From Pseudacidovorax intermedius (GTDB lineage Bacteria > Pseudomonadota > Gammaproteobacteria > Burkholderiales > Burkholderiaceae_C), in assembly GCF_003350475.1 (NCBI RefSeq), contig NZ_QQAV01000014.1, positions 1 to 64,000 on the forward strand: a stretch of 64,000 nucleotides of DNA, in the 5' to 3' direction. The notes under the pieces are model-generated. The model was not told the DNA's origin and did no database searches. It saw nothing but the letters and a program-made list of their open reading frames with translations. The position numbers and the translations under genes are program-made. Positions 29,767 through 41,312 of this stretch are shown here, piece after piece. Within the stretch, counting starts at the first letter, position 1; every line of letters starts with the position of its first letter.

Positions 29767-30630
29767 TCAGTCGCGCAGCGCCGGAAAGCCCAGCCGCTGC
29801 AGAAAGCCGGACACCACCGGCTGCCAGGCCTGCGGTGCGCGGGTGAAGGTGCTGTGGCCGTCCTCGCCCTGCGGCGGGAACTGCACGAACTCGCCGTTGC
29901 CGCCCGCGGCGCGGAAGGCCGAGAACCACTGGCGGGGCCAGTCGGCGCCGAAGTACTGGTCGTTCTCGGCATAGAGCCACAGCGTGGGCATGTGCACGCT
30001 GCGGCCGTAGCTGGCGAAGAGCTCGCCCATCTGCTGCGGCGAGCAAGGCTGGCCGGCATGGGTGCGCGGGTTGCCACCGCCGCCGCCGGCGAAGTTGATC
30101 GCGCCCACCACGCCCGGCGTGGCGCGGGCGGCGGCGGCAATGGCGGTCGCGCCGCCGTAGGACTGGCCGACGATGACGGCGCGCGCCGGGTCGGCGCCGG
30201 GCATCGCGCGCACGGCGGCCAAGGCCGCGAGCGCCTGGTCGGCCGCGGCGCCGTAGCCGGCGGGATAGTCGCGCCGCTGGCAGGCGCCGCTGTCCTCCAC
30301 GTCCGGCCCGCCGCTCACGCCATAGCCCACGCGCGTGGGTACGGCCACGATGAAACCATGGCGCACGAAGAAGCGTGAGGCCTCGTGGTAGCGCGCGCGG
30401 CCCAGCGCGGCGCGGCCGGCCGCATCGACGGCGCGGCCATGGTTGAGCACCAGCACCGGCGCCGGGTGCGGGTTGGCGTCATCGTCGAACACGGTGACGC
30501 GGATGGTCTGATTGACGCGCTGCCCGCGCATGTCCTGCACGCTGACGGGCAGGTCGAGCTGGGTTTCGCGCAGCGTGGCGTGGGCGTGTGGCGCCACCAG
30601 CGCCAGGGCGAGCCAGCCGAGGCCCAACAT
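29767..30630 (-). CDS. Secreted alpha/beta hydrolase (dienelactone hydrolase-like)
   Basis: A 287-aa protein with a signal peptide (MLGLGWLALALVAPHAHA) and an alpha/beta-hydrolase fold. The strand-loop VLVLNHGRA, the nucleophile elbow VIVGQSYGGAT, an acid region LYAENDQYFGADW and a terminal His region GEDGHSTF complete a Ser-Asp-His set. It is probably a periplasmic esterase or peptidase-like hydrolase of unknown substrate. The ATG at 30630 places the signal peptide at the N-terminus; a longer reading without signal is possible. It lies between vapBC and the hydratase. Confidence 0.78.
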   Translation of the reverse strand: MLGLGWLALALVAPHAHATLRETQLDLPVSVQDMRGQRVNQTIRVTVFDDDANPHPAPVLVLNHGRAVDAAGRAALGRARYHEASRFFVRHGFIVAVPTRVGYGVSGGPDVEDSGACQRRDYPAGYGAAADQALAALAAVRAMPGADPARAVIVGQSYGGATAIAAAARATPGVVGAINFAGGGGGNPRTHAGQPCSPQQMGELFASYGRSVHMPTLWLYAENDQYFGADWPRQWFSAFRAAGGNGEFVQFPPQGEDGHSTFTRAPQAWQPVVSGFLQRLGFPALRD

Positions 30631-30748
30631 CCGACGCCCAATGGCAGAGGCAAGGCATCGAAGGGCTGGAGGGGCGCAAACGAAGCCGCGCCCCGTAGTC
30701 ACGCGCGAGCCATCGAAACGGGCTTGCTGCCGCCGGGCGCGCTTCAGC

Positions 30749-31141
30749 TCAGTGCGGCCAGGCATGAAGCCCCTCGATGCCGTCGAAATCGCGATCGCCA
30801 TGCAGAAGCGCGCAGCCATGCTCGACGCACCAGGCGGCGACCATCAGGTCGATGGGGCTGCGGACGGTGACGCCGCGCCGGCGCTGCTCGCGATAGATGT
30901 CGGCGGCGCGCAGGGCCACGGCCTCACCGCCCGCCGTGGCAATGGGCAGCGCACGCAAGCGCTGACGGGCGAGGCGCTGTTCCCGGTCATGCACGAAGCC
31001 GCGCAGCACTTCCATCAACACCAGGTCGAGAAGCACCAGTTCATTGGCGCTGTCGTCCAACAATGCATCCAGGGTCTGCGTATGGGGCGTGGCACGACCG
31101 CGGAAGTAGTCGATCCAGACGCTGGAGTCGACGGCGATCAT
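30749..31141 (-). CDS. vapC: VapC-type PIN-domain ribonuclease toxin
   Basis: A 130-aa PIN domain. Acidic metal-binding residues are visible in MIAVDSSVWIDYF (Asp5), LVLMEVLRGF (Glu), the SPIDLMVAAW segment and LLHGDRDFD. VapC toxins cleave tRNA or rRNA and are held inactive by VapB. It overlaps the antitoxin gene by ATGA, the usual arrangement. Confidence 0.9.
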   Translation of the reverse strand: MIAVDSSVWIDYFRGRATPHTQTLDALLDDSANELVLLDLVLMEVLRGFVHDREQRLARQRLRALPIATAGGEAVALRAADIYREQRRRGVTVRSPIDLMVAAWCVEHGCALLHGDRDFDGIEGLHAWPH

Positions 31142-31422
31142 GGCTTTGTGCGCTTCCTGGCGGCGGTCGGTTTGGGCGCGGCGGCAGCGTAGCGGGCCGG
31201 CTGCTCCTGCACAGCCATCGGTTCGGCTTCGAGCGTGGTCCAGTCCACGCTGTCGTCGCCCGCCCAGGTGAGCTTGCCGCGCAGGGCGCGCAGATCCTGG
31301 TAGGCCTTGCGGCGCGCAAGAAGGCGCAGGCCCTCTTCCACCGCTTCCTTCTTGGTGCTGAAGCCGCCCGCCCGCATGGCGGCCTCCATGAGCGCGTCGT
31401 CGATCACGATGTTGGTCCGCAT
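31138..31422 (-). CDS. vapB: VapB-type antitoxin (ribbon-helix-helix)
   Basis: A 94-aa protein. MRTNIVIDDALMEAAMRAGG and STKKEAVEEGLRLLARRKAY form the ribbon-helix-helix DNA-binding domain of the VapB (DUF2191) type, and the C-terminal tail would wrap the toxin. The ATG at 31422 is chosen over an upstream in-frame ATG (31449) because the latter lies within the operator palindrome. It should autorepress through that palindrome. Confidence 0.88.
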   Translation of the reverse strand: MRTNIVIDDALMEAAMRAGGFSTKKEAVEEGLRLLARRKAYQDLRALRGKLTWAGDDSVDWTTLEAEPMAVQEQPARYAAAAPKPTAARKRTKP

Positions 31423-31434
31423 GGCACTCCCCGT

Positions 31435-31460
31435 GTGTATGAAAATCAAAAATCATACAC
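31435..31460. promoter_or_regulatory. vapBC operator palindrome
   Basis: GTGTATGA (31435-31442) and TCATACAC (31453-31460) are perfect inverted repeats separated by 10 AT-rich bp, immediately upstream of vapB. This is the typical position and form of a VapBC autoregulatory operator. It is squeezed against the stop of mccB (31469). Confidence 0.75.
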
Positions 31461-31468
31461 ATCGCCGA

Positions 31469-33130
31469 TCACATGCGGAACACACCGAACTTGGGCTCCG
31501 GAATGGGCGCATGCCGCGCCGCCGCCAAGCCGAGCGCCAGCACGCGGCGGGTGTCGGCGGGGTCGATGATCCCGTCGTCCCACAGGCGCGCCGTGGCGTA
31601 GTAGGGATGGCCCTGGTCCTCGTACTGCTGGCGGATGGGGGCCTTGAAGGCCTCTTCCTCGTCCTTGGTCCACTGGCCGCCGCGGGCCTCGATGCCGTCG
31701 CGCTTGACGGTGGCCAGCACGCTGGCGGCCTGCTCGCCGCCCATCACGCTGATGCGGGCGTTGGGCCACATCCAGAGGAAGCGCGGCGAGTAGGCCCGGC
31801 CGCACATGCCGTAATTGCCGGCCCCGAAGCTGCCGCCGATGATGATGGTGAACTTGGGCACGTTGACCGTGGCCACCGCGGTCACCATCTTGGCGCCGTG
31901 GCGGGCGATGCCCTCGTTCTCGTACTTGCGGCCCACCATGAAGCCGGTGATGTTCTGCAGGAAGACGAGCGGAATCTTGCGCTGGCCGCACAGCTCGATG
32001 AAGTGCGCGCCCTTCTGCGCCGACTCCGAGAACAGGATGCCGTTGTTGGCCACGATGCCCACCGGCATGCCCTCGATGGCCGCGAAGCCGCAGACCAGGG
32101 TGGTGCCGAAACGGGCCTTGAACTCGTGGAACTCGCTGCCGTCGACGATGCGGGCAATGATCTCGCGCACGTCGAAGGGCTTGCGGGTGTCGGTGGGGAT
32201 GACGCCGTAGAGGTCTTCGGGGGGGTAGGCGGGTTCTTCAAAGCTGGGCGAGCCTCCACCCGTTCGGGCTGAGCCTGTCGAAGCCGGGGCCGGCACTTCG
32301 ACAGGCTCAGTGCGAACGGACTGGGGAACATTCAGGTTCCTCACCGCCTCCCGCGCCAGCGCCAGCGCATGCAGGTCGTTCTGCGCCAGATGGTCCGCCA
32401 CGCCCGACAGCCGGGTGTGCACGTCGCCACCGCCCAGGTCCTCGGCCGACACCACCTCGCCGGTGGCCGCCTTCACCAACGGCGGACCGCCCAGGAAGAT
32501 GGTGCCCTGCTCCTTGACGATGATCGACTCGTCGCTCATGGCCGGCACATAGGCGCCGCCCGCGGTGCACGAGCCCATCACCACCGCGATCTGCGCGATG
32601 CCGTCGGCGCTCATGTTGGCCTGGTTGAAGAAGATGCGGCCGAAGTGGTCGCGGTCGGGGAAGACTTCGTCCTGGTTCGGCAGGTTGGCGCCGCCCGAGT
32701 CGACCAGGTAGATGCAGGGCAGCCGGTTCTGCGCCGCGATCTCCTGCGCGCGCAGGTGCTTCTTCACCGTCATCGGGTAGTAGGTGCCGCCCTTCACCGT
32801 GGCGTCGTTGCACACCACCATGCAGTCCACGCCGCTGACGCGGCCGATGCCGGCGATCAGGCCCGCTCCCGGCGCATCGCCGTTGTACATGGCGTGCGCT
32901 GCCAGCGGTGCGATCTCCAGAAAGGGCGAGCCCGGGTCCAGCAATTGCTGCACCCGGTCGCGCGGCAGCAGCTTGCCGCGGGCCGTGTGCTTGGCGCGTG
33001 CGGCCTCGCCGCCGCCCTGCTCCACCCGCGCGAACTGGGCACGCAGGTCGTCCACCAGCGCGCGCATGGCCGCGGCGTTGGCCTGGAAGGCCTCGGATCT
33101 GGGATTGAGTTGGGAGACCAGTTTGCTCAT
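31469..33130 (-). CDS. mccB: 3-methylcrotonyl-CoA carboxylase, carboxyltransferase beta subunit
   Basis: A 553-aa carboxyltransferase that moves CO2 from biotin to 3-methylcrotonyl-CoA. The crotonase-like halves show [36 protein letters not shown] and [20 protein letters not shown], all typical of MCC beta. It is about 20 residues longer than usual. Between RNLNVPQ and [15 protein letters not shown] lies a low-complexity segment ([15 protein letters not shown]...) encoded by an inverted repeat that kept the frame (32260-32319). The ATG at 33130 gives the family N-terminus. Confidence 0.92.
   Translation of the reverse strand: MSKLVSQLNPRSEAFQANAAAMRALVDDLRAQFARVEQGGGEAARAKHTARGKLLPRDRVQQLLDPGSPFLEIAPLAAHAMYNGDAPGAGLIAGIGRVSGVDCMVVCNDATVKGGTYYPMTVKKHLRAQEIAAQNRLPCIYLVDSGGANLPNQDEVFPDRDHFGRIFFNQANMSADGIAQIAVVMGSCTAGGAYVPAMSDESIIVKEQGTIFLGGPPLVKAATGEVVSAEDLGGGDVHTRLSGVADHLAQNDLHALALAREAVRNLNVPQSVRTEPVEVPAPASTGSARTGGGSPSFEEPAYPPEDLYGVIPTDTRKPFDVREIIARIVDGSEFHEFKARFGTTLVCGFAAIEGMPVGIVANNGILFSESAQKGAHFIELCGQRKIPLVFLQNITGFMVGRKYENEGIARHGAKMVTAVATVNVPKFTIIIGGSFGAGNYGMCGRAYSPRFLWMWPNARISVMGGEQAASVLATVKRDGIEARGGQWTKDEEEAFKAPIRQQYEDQGHPYYATARLWDDGIIDPADTRRVLALGLAAARHAPIPEPKFGVFRM
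32260..32319. repeat. REP-type inverted repeat inside mccB
   Basis: Arms CCGTTCGGGCTGAGCCTGTC (from 32260, 23 nt in all) and its near-perfect complement (32297-32319) surround a 14-nt loop. The 60-nt element lies in the linker between the two carboxyltransferase subdomains and is translated in frame. Confidence 0.88.
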
Positions 33131-33252
33131 GAATGTCCTTGGAGCCTGACGCGCAGCCGCGTGCCGCGCGAAGATGATGCGAACCCTCGGCGGCACCGGG
33201 CACTCCAAGCCCGTCCTGCCCGCCCCTTCACGAAATCCAACAAGAAGAACCC

Positions 33253-34983
33253 GTGCACACCGTCGAAACCGTCCTGCTGGTGCTGATGCTCGGCGCCCTC
33301 ACCGGCATTGCCGCCCGCTACCTGCGTGCCATCCCGCTTCCCTTGATCCAGATCGCCCTCGGTGCGGCCCTGTCCTGGCCCCAGCAGGGCCTGCACATCG
33401 CCTTCGATCCGGAGCTGTTCCTGCTGCTGTTCATTCCGCCGCTGCTGTTCGCGGACGGCTGGCGCATTCCGAAGCGGGAGTTCTTCGCGCTGCATCGGCC
33501 GATCCTCAAGCTGGCCTTCGGCCTGGTGGCCTTCACCGTGTTCGGCCTGGGCTGGCTGGTGCACTGGATGATTCCGGAGATGCCGCTGCCGGTCGCCTTC
33601 GCGCTGGCCGCGGTGGTCTCGCCCACCGACGCGGTGGCCGTCTCGGCCATCACACGGCGCCTGGGCATGCCGGCCAAGACAATGCATGTGCTGGAGGGCG
33701 AATCGCTGCTGAATGACGCCTCGGGCCTGGTGGCGCTCAAATTCGCCGTCGCGGCCACGCTCACCGGCCTGTTCTCGTGGGCGCAGGTGACGCGCGAGTT
33801 CCTGTGGATCGCCCTGGGCGGCGTGGGCGCCGGCACGCTGATGGGCTGGGGCTTCGCCCATGCCCGCGCCGCCGTCACCCGCCGGCTGGGCGACGTGGCG
33901 GCCACGCAGATGGTGCTGCTGCTCGTGCTGCTGCCCTTTGCCGCCTACATCGTGGGCGAACGCATCGGCGTCTCGGGCATCCTGGCCGCGGTGGCGGCCG
34001 GCATCGCCACCAACTTCGCCGACCTGGAGCGCAGCGAGTTCATCGCCGAGCGCATGCAGGCCGAAGGCACCTGGACCATGATCGAGTCGGCCTTCAACGG
34101 CGCCATCTTCCTGCTGCTGGGGCTGCAGCTGCCCTCCATCCTGCGCACCGTGGACGAAAGCAAGCACCACGGCGCCTGGACGCTGGTGGGCTATGTGCTG
34201 GTCATTTCGGCTGCGCTGCTGCTGCTGCGCTGGGTGTGGCTGCAGCTGGCCGTGCGCGGCAGCCTGCGGCGGGCGCACCGGGACGGGCGCATGGCCGAGC
34301 AGCCGTCCTGGCGCCTGACGCTCGCCACCACGCTGGCGGGCATCCGCGGCGCGGTGACGCTGGCCGGCGCCCTGTCGATTCCGCTGATGGTCGATGCCGA
34401 CACGCCCTTTCCCTCGCGCGACCTGCTGGTCTTTTTGGCCACCGGCACCATCCTCATCACGCTGCTGGTCGGCAGCATCGGCCTGCCACTGGTGCTGCGC
34501 CGCCTTCCCCAACCGGCCGAAGCGGCCGAGGTGCGCGAGGAGCGCGAGGCCCGCATCGCCGCCTGCCATGCGGCCATTTCCAGCCTGGTGCGCAGCCAGA
34601 AGGAGGTGAACGACGTCGATGCCGACACCGCCGCCCAGCGGCAGGAGATGGTCGGCCGCATCACCCAGCAGTACCGGGTGCGCCTGGAACTGCTGGACGA
34701 CGACAGCGCCGCCGCCTCCACGCCCGAGACGCGGGCCGAGGAAGCCGAAGCCGTGCGCGCCCGCAAGCAGGGCTTCGTGCACGAGCTGGAGCTGCGCCTG
34801 GCCTGCCTGCAGGCCGAGCGGCATGCGCTGTATGGCGAGCGCCAGTCGCATCGCATCAACGACGCCTCGCTGCGCGAACTGGTGGGCGAGCTGGACATGG
34901 CCGAGGTGGCGCTGCGCAAGCGCCTGCGCGCCGCACGCCAGGCCGCGGGGCTGGCGCCGCACGGCCCGGCCTCGCGCGACTGA
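33253..34983 (+). CDS. Na+/H+ antiporter, CPA1 family
   Basis: A 576-aa protein with about 12 membrane spans in the first 420 residues and a ~150-residue charged cytosolic tail. CPA1 marks are [20 protein letters not shown] and [20 protein letters not shown], the latter carrying the ion-binding Asp, plus [13 protein letters not shown]. It exchanges Na+ (or K+) for H+ across the inner membrane. A GTG at 33253 is the apparent start. It lies opposite to the surrounding liu genes, dividing mccB from the acyl-CoA synthetase. Confidence 0.88.
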   Translation: MHTVETVLLVLMLGALTGIAARYLRAIPLPLIQIALGAALSWPQQGLHIAFDPELFLLLFIPPLLFADGWRIPKREFFALHRPILKLAFGLVAFTVFGLGWLVHWMIPEMPLPVAFALAAVVSPTDAVAVSAITRRLGMPAKTMHVLEGESLLNDASGLVALKFAVAATLTGLFSWAQVTREFLWIALGGVGAGTLMGWGFAHARAAVTRRLGDVAATQMVLLLVLLPFAAYIVGERIGVSGILAAVAAGIATNFADLERSEFIAERMQAEGTWTMIESAFNGAIFLLLGLQLPSILRTVDESKHHGAWTLVGYVLVISAALLLLRWVWLQLAVRGSLRRAHRDGRMAEQPSWRLTLATTLAGIRGAVTLAGALSIPLMVDADTPFPSRDLLVFLATGTILITLLVGSIGLPLVLRRLPQPAEAAEVREEREARIAACHAAISSLVRSQKEVNDVDADTAAQRQEMVGRITQQYRVRLELLDDDSAAASTPETRAEEAEAVRARKQGFVHELELRLACLQAERHALYGERQSHRINDASLRELVGELDMAEVALRKRLRAARQAAGLAPHGPASRD

Positions 34984-35033
34984 CGCACGGGGCGCGGTCG
35001 ACGCACCGGCCATGCCTGCGGCCACCGGCATGC

Positions 35034-36704
<1,671 letters not shown>

Positions 36705-36725
36705 GTGCGTCTCCTTATGGATCGA

Positions 36726-36842
36726 TCCGGTGGCCGCGGAGCAGGCCATGCCAGTGGCACCCGCGGAACTGGCTTTGCCAGGCCGCCGGGTGCGCCCCCT
36801 TCAGGGGGTTGGCGTAGCGCGCAGCGCGAAGCCTGGGGGTGT
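36726..36842 (-). repeat. GC-rich dispersed palindromic repeat
   Basis: On the minus strand this runs from CACACCCCCAGGCTTCGCGC through GAAGGGGGCGCACCC and GGCCTGGCAAAGCCAGTTCC to GGCCTGCTCCGCGGCCACC. It is the same element as 17249-17375. It occupies the whole gap between the isovaleryl-CoA dehydrogenase stop and the synthetase leader. Confidence 0.82.
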
Positions 36843-36844
36843 GG

Positions 36845-38026
36845 TCATGCCGTCTCCGCGAACAGCTCGCGGCCGATCAGCATGCGGCGGACCTCGCTGG
36901 TGCCGGCGCCGATCTCGTAGAGCTTGGCGTCGCGCCACAGGCGCTCGACCGGGAAGTCCTTGGTGTAGCCCACGCCGCCCAGGGCCTGGATCGCCTCGCC
37001 GGCCATCCAGGTGGCCTTTTCGGCCGCGTACAGGATGGCGCCGGCCGCGTCCTTGCGGAAGGTGCGCGCGTGGTCGGCCGTGTCGCAGGCGCGGCCCACG
37101 GCATACACGTAGGCGCGGCAGGCCTGCCAGGTGCTGTACATGTCGGCGACCTTGCCCTGCATCAGCTGGAACTCGCCGATGGCCTGGCCGAACTGCTGGC
37201 GCTCGTGCACATACGGAATCACCGCGTCCATGCAGGCGGCCATGATGCCCAGCGGCCCGCCGGAGAGCACGGCGCGCTCGTAGTCCAGCCCGCTCATCAA
37301 CACCTTGGCGCCGTTGCCCTCGCCGCCCAGGATGTTCTCCTCGGGCACCTCGCAGTTGTCGAAGAAGAGCGGATAGGTGTTGCTGCCGCGCATGCCCAGC
37401 TTGTCGAGCTTGGTGCCGGCGCTGAAGCCCTTGAAGCCCTTCTCCACCAGGAAGGCCGTCATGCCGCGCGCCCCCATCTCGGGCTCGGTCTTGGCGTAGA
37501 TGACCAGCGTGTCGGCATCGCCGCCGTTGGTGATCCACATCTTGCTGCCGTTGAGGACGTAGTAGCCGTCCTTCTTGTCGGCGCGCAGCTTCATGCTCAC
37601 CACGTCGGAGCCAGCATTGGGCTCGCTCATGGCCAGCGCGCCCACGTGCTCGCCACTGACGAGCTTGGGCAGGTACTTCTTCTTCTGCGCCTCGCTGCCG
37701 TTGCGGTGGATCTGGTTGACGCACAGGTTGGAATGCGCGCCGTACGACAGGCCCACCGAGGCCGAGGCCCGCGACACCTCTTCCATGGCGACGATGTGGG
37801 CCAGGTAGCCCAGTTCGGTGCCGCCGAATTCCTCCTTCACCGTCATGCCGTGCAGGCCCAGGCTGCCGAGCTTGGCCCACAGGTCGCGGGGGAAGAGGTT
37901 CTCGCGGTCGATGTCCGCGGCACGCGGCGTGATCTCGTGGGCGCAGAAATCGGCGATGGCCTCGCGCAGGGCGTCGATGGTGTCGCCCAGGCCGAAGTCC
38001 AGGCCGGGCAGGCGTTGTGCGGACAT
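36845..38026 (-). CDS. liuA: Isovaleryl-CoA dehydrogenase
   Basis: A 393-aa FAD-dependent acyl-CoA dehydrogenase converting isovaleryl-CoA to 3-methylcrotonyl-CoA. Visible are [20 protein letters not shown], the substrate segment [35 protein letters not shown] and [19 protein letters not shown], the last holding the internal Glu position typical of IVD. The C-terminal [18 protein letters not shown] is the family signature. It heads the liu locus, divergent from an AraC regulator. Confidence 0.93.
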   Translation of the reverse strand: MSAQRLPGLDFGLGDTIDALREAIADFCAHEITPRAADIDRENLFPRDLWAKLGSLGLHGMTVKEEFGGTELGYLAHIVAMEEVSRASASVGLSYGAHSNLCVNQIHRNGSEAQKKKYLPKLVSGEHVGALAMSEPNAGSDVVSMKLRADKKDGYYVLNGSKMWITNGGDADTLVIYAKTEPEMGARGMTAFLVEKGFKGFSAGTKLDKLGMRGSNTYPLFFDNCEVPEENILGGEGNGAKVLMSGLDYERAVLSGGPLGIMAACMDAVIPYVHERQQFGQAIGEFQLMQGKVADMYSTWQACRAYVYAVGRACDTADHARTFRKDAAGAILYAAEKATWMAGEAIQALGGVGYTKDFPVERLWRDAKLYEIGAGTSEVRRMLIGRELFAETA

Positions 38027-38143
38027 GCGTCGTCTCCGTGGAAGTGTGCGAAAGCCGGTTCAGCTTACGCCGGAGGGATTCCCATTTGGCGACACAATGG
38101 TTGCAAATTCCGCCATCGCCCGGCGCCTCGGGTTATCCACTAG

Positions 38144-39187
38144 ATGCCCTCTCCCCGCTTCCTCAAACCCCAGCGTGCGGCCACGCCCATGGCCTTCGTG
38201 CGAGCCATCGTGCAGGGCTATGCCCGCTACGGCGTGGACCCCGGCGCGGCCCTGCGCGCGGCACAGATCACGCCGCGCGAACTGTGGCGGCCCGAGGCCC
38301 GCGTCACCGCGGCGCAGTTCGAGGCGCTCAACGAGCACGCCATGCAGGAGCTGGACGACGAGGCCCTGGGCTGGTTCAGCCGTCGCCTGCCCTGGGGCAG
38401 CCACGGCATGCTGTGCCGCGCCTCGATCACGGCGCCGGACCTGGGCGTGGCCATCAAGCGCTGGTGCCGCCACCACCGGCTGCTGGTGGACGACATCGCG
38501 CTGGGGCTGGAGGTGGAAGGCGACGTCGCCTCGGTATGGATCGAGGAGCGGCGCCCGCTCGGCAGCTTCCGCGAGTTCTGCCTGGTCTCCAGCCTGCGCT
38601 TTCTGCATGGCTTTGCCAGCTGGGCCATCGACTCGCGGCTGTGGCTGCAGGAGGCGCACTTTCCCTTCGACGCCCCGCCGCATGCCGACGCCTACGGGCT
38701 GATGTTCAGCGGTCGGATCCACTTCGGCGCGACGCAGGCGGGCTTTCGCTTCGACGCGCGCTACCTGGCGCTGCCGCTGCTGCGCGACGAGGCCGCCCTG
38801 CGCACCATGCTGCGCCGCGCCCTGCCGCTGACGGTGCTGCAGTACCGGCGCGACCGGCTGCTGGGCCAGCGCGTGCGTGAGGCGCTGCGCACCCATGGCG
38901 CCCAGGCCTCGACCGCGGAGGGGCTGGCGGCGCTGCTGCACATCTCCAGCCGCACGCTGCACCGGCAGCTGCTGGCCGAAGGGCTGAGCCTGCAGGGCCT
39001 GAAGGACGAGGTGCGCCAGCAGCAGGCCATCGAGCTGCTGCAGCGCACCGCGCGGCCGGTCAAGCAGGTGGCGCTGGCGGTGGGCTTTCGCAACGAGAAG
39101 AGCTTTTCGCGCGCCTTCCGCGAATGGACGGGGCAGAGCCCCGGCGCCTTTCGGGCCGCGGCGGCGCAGCAGAACCCGCAGGGCTGA
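38144..39187 (+). CDS. AraC-family transcriptional regulator
   Basis: A 347-aa protein with an N-terminal AraC-type arabinose-binding-like ligand domain (DUF4123/OruR-like, about residues 20-210) and two C-terminal helix-turn-helices. The signature is FSRAFREWTGQSPGAFR. Being divergent from isovaleryl-CoA dehydrogenase with a 117-nt shared region, it is the best candidate regulator of the leucine/isovalerate genes. LiuR of the MerR type does this in other bacteria. Confidence 0.87.
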   Translation: MPSPRFLKPQRAATPMAFVRAIVQGYARYGVDPGAALRAAQITPRELWRPEARVTAAQFEALNEHAMQELDDEALGWFSRRLPWGSHGMLCRASITAPDLGVAIKRWCRHHRLLVDDIALGLEVEGDVASVWIEERRPLGSFREFCLVSSLRFLHGFASWAIDSRLWLQEAHFPFDAPPHADAYGLMFSGRIHFGATQAGFRFDARYLALPLLRDEAALRTMLRRALPLTVLQYRRDRLLGQRVREALRTHGAQASTAEGLAALLHISSRTLHRQLLAEGLSLQGLKDEVRQQQAIELLQRTARPVKQVALAVGFRNEKSFSRAFREWTGQSPGAFRAAAAQQNPQG

Positions 39188-39273
39188 TGGGCAGCCCCTT
39201 CTCTGTCATCACTGCCCTGGCCTGACCGCCCCGCGCATGACCGGGCCACCCATTGCTGAATGACGCCCGCGCC

Positions 39274-40200
39274 CTATTCGCCGGCTGGCGCCGCGTACAC
39301 CAGCACCTTCAGCGCCCGGTCGGCCGACACATCCGCGAAGGCCGCCGGGTTGGCCACCCGCTCGACGAAGCGCAGCGAAGGCGCCAGTTCGCGCATCTGG
39401 TCCTGCAGGAAGGCCACGCCCAGCTCCGGCGCGTTGAGGCACAGCAGCGCATGACCGCCGGGTGCCAGCAGCTCGGGCAGGCGGCGCATCAGCCGCGCAT
39501 AGTCCTTGGTCGCCACGAAGCTGCCCTTCTGGTAGCTGGGCGGATCGACCACCACCAGGTCGTAGGGCCCGCCGCGCGTGACCTTGCCCCAGGTCTTGAA
39601 CAGGTCGTGCGGCAGAAAGCTGGCGCCGCCTTCGACGCCGTTGAGCCGGTGGTTCTGCTGGCCGATGGCGATGGCGCCGGCGCTCATGTCCACATTGACC
39701 ACGCGGCCCGCGCCGGCCTGCAGCGCCGCCACCGAAAAGGCGCAGGTGTAGGCGAAAAGGTTGAGCATCGCGGCGCCAGGCCGGGCCCCAACATGCGCCC
39801 GCACCCAACGCCGGCCCTCGGCCATGTCGAGGAAGAGGCCGTGGTTCTGGCCACGCAGCACATGCACGCGGTAGCGGGCGCCCTCTTCGCTCACGACGTG
39901 CGGCTCGGGCACGGCGCCGGCCATGAGGCGCGTATCGCTGCGGCCTTCATGCCGGCACTGGAAGACCCAGTTCAGAGGCTCGCCGGGCGCGACCTGCGAC
40001 CAGCGGGCTTGCAGCGCATCGCCCACCTGAACGAGTTGGTCGTCGGCCAGAGGCCTGAAGCTGGTGAGCACGAAGACCGGCGGGTAGGCGTCCAGCGTCA
40101 GGTGCTCGCAGCCGGCGTACAGGCCGCCGCGGCCGTGGAAGACACGGTGCGCGTCGGCGCCCGGCTGCAGATGATGGATGGCATCGAGAAGCGCTTGCAT
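39274..40200 (-). CDS. Class I SAM-dependent methyltransferase, RlmI/RlmK-like
   Basis: A 308-aa Rossmann methyltransferase. The SAM-binding stretch is MLNLFAYTCAFSVAALQAGA, followed by NVDMSAGAIAIGQQN. The catalytic VVVDPPSYQKGSF is the (D/N)PPY motif of RNA/N6 or C5 methyltransferases. The layout resembles the catalytic half of RlmI/RlmK 23S rRNA methyltransferases, without an N-terminal PUA domain. The target RNA is unknown. Confidence 0.82.
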   Translation of the reverse strand: MQALLDAIHHLQPGADAHRVFHGRGGLYAGCEHLTLDAYPPVFVLTSFRPLADDQLVQVGDALQARWSQVAPGEPLNWVFQCRHEGRSDTRLMAGAVPEPHVVSEEGARYRVHVLRGQNHGLFLDMAEGRRWVRAHVGARPGAAMLNLFAYTCAFSVAALQAGAGRVVNVDMSAGAIAIGQQNHRLNGVEGGASFLPHDLFKTWGKVTRGGPYDLVVVDPPSYQKGSFVATKDYARLMRRLPELLAPGGHALLCLNAPELGVAFLQDQMRELAPSLRFVERVANPAAFADVSADRALKVLVYAAPAGE

Positions 40201-40309
40201 GGGGCGAGGGTGCCACGAAAACGCTTCGCTTCCGGCGCGGCCCCGCGGCGCATCCGAGGCCGGCGCCGTGCGCCGTCCGTGCTGTACGGCGGGTCGCGAC
40301 CCCGCCCGT

Positions 40310-41302
40310 TCAGGCCGCGCCGCTCGCGCCCAGCGACGCGGGGACGACCGGCGTGGGCACCTCGACCACCTCCACCCGACCGGCCAGGTCGGAGGCCGTC
40401 CAGGCCGACAGGCCGCCTTCCAGCACGCGCACCCGCGGCAGCCCGGCCGCCATCAGCACGCGTGCCGCCGCGACGGCCGAGGCATCGTCCGGACAGTCGC
40501 AGAACACCACCAGCTCGCGGCCATCGGCCAGGGGGCCGAGCGCATGCGGAAGCTCTCGCAGCGCGAAGCCGACCGCACCCGGAATGGCCCGCGGGTCGAT
40601 CGCCCGCACCGGTTCGCCGCGCATGTCGAGCACCGTCGGCGCATTCCCCTGTGCCAGTGCGGCGCGCAGCGCATCGACGCTGATGGTCACGATGTCGTCG
40701 GCACGGCGCGCCACCCGGCGCTGCTGGTAGCGCCAGAGCAGAAAGGCCACCAGCAGCACCCCGCCGAGCACGGTGGCGGCCAGCCCCACGTTGGCGAGCA
40801 CCGCCAGCACGTCGCGGATGGCGGCGTGGAAGACCGCGCCCAGCAGCAGGTAGCCCAGCGTCCAGACCAGGGCGCCGACCGTCTCGAAGGCCAGGAAGCG
40901 GGCGTTCGACATGCCCAGCGCGCCCGCCATGGGCGGTGCCACCACCGACACGCCGGGCACGTACTTGGCCGCGATCAGCGACAGGCCGCCCCAGCGGCCG
41001 AGGATCGCTTCGCTGCGCGAGACGCAGGTGTCGGCCGAGAGCGAAACGCGGCACAGCAGCCGCATCACGGCATAGCCCCAGCGCCGCCCGGCCAAAAACC
41101 AGGCGCCGTCGCCCAGGATGTTGCCCAGCAGCGAGGCGATGACGATGGCCACGGCATTCAGCACCGTGCCGCCCATCGCCAGGCCACCCGCCACCACCAG
41201 AAACGGAACGGCCGGGACCGGCGCGCCGAGCCGCGCGGCCAGCGTCACCACCAGGACCACGGCGGGGCCCTGGGTGGCGAGCAGCGAGATGAGGTCGTTC
41301 AT
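40310..41302 (-). CDS. DedA-family membrane protein fused to a rhodanese domain
   Basis: 330 aa: an N-terminal DedA/SNARE-associated membrane domain (about residues 1-195, with GNILGDGAWFLAGRRWGY and AAKYVPGVSVVAPPMAGALG) and a C-terminal rhodanese-like domain (about 205-315). The active-site loop is VVFCDCPDDAS, with a cysteine in the expected place. DedA proteins act in lipid carrier flipping and membrane homeostasis; rhodaneses transfer sulfane sulfur or sense oxidants. The fusion occurs in other betaproteobacteria, and its joint function is unclear. Confidence 0.85.
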   Translation of the reverse strand: MNDLISLLATQGPAVVLVVTLAARLGAPVPAVPFLVVAGGLAMGGTVLNAVAIVIASLLGNILGDGAWFLAGRRWGYAVMRLLCRVSLSADTCVSRSEAILGRWGGLSLIAAKYVPGVSVVAPPMAGALGMSNARFLAFETVGALVWTLGYLLLGAVFHAAIRDVLAVLANVGLAATVLGGVLLVAFLLWRYQQRRVARRADDIVTISVDALRAALAQGNAPTVLDMRGEPVRAIDPRAIPGAVGFALRELPHALGPLADGRELVVFCDCPDDASAVAAARVLMAAGLPRVRVLEGGLSAWTASDLAGRVEVVEVPTPVVPASLGASGAA

Positions 41303-41312
41303 GGCTTCCCCG

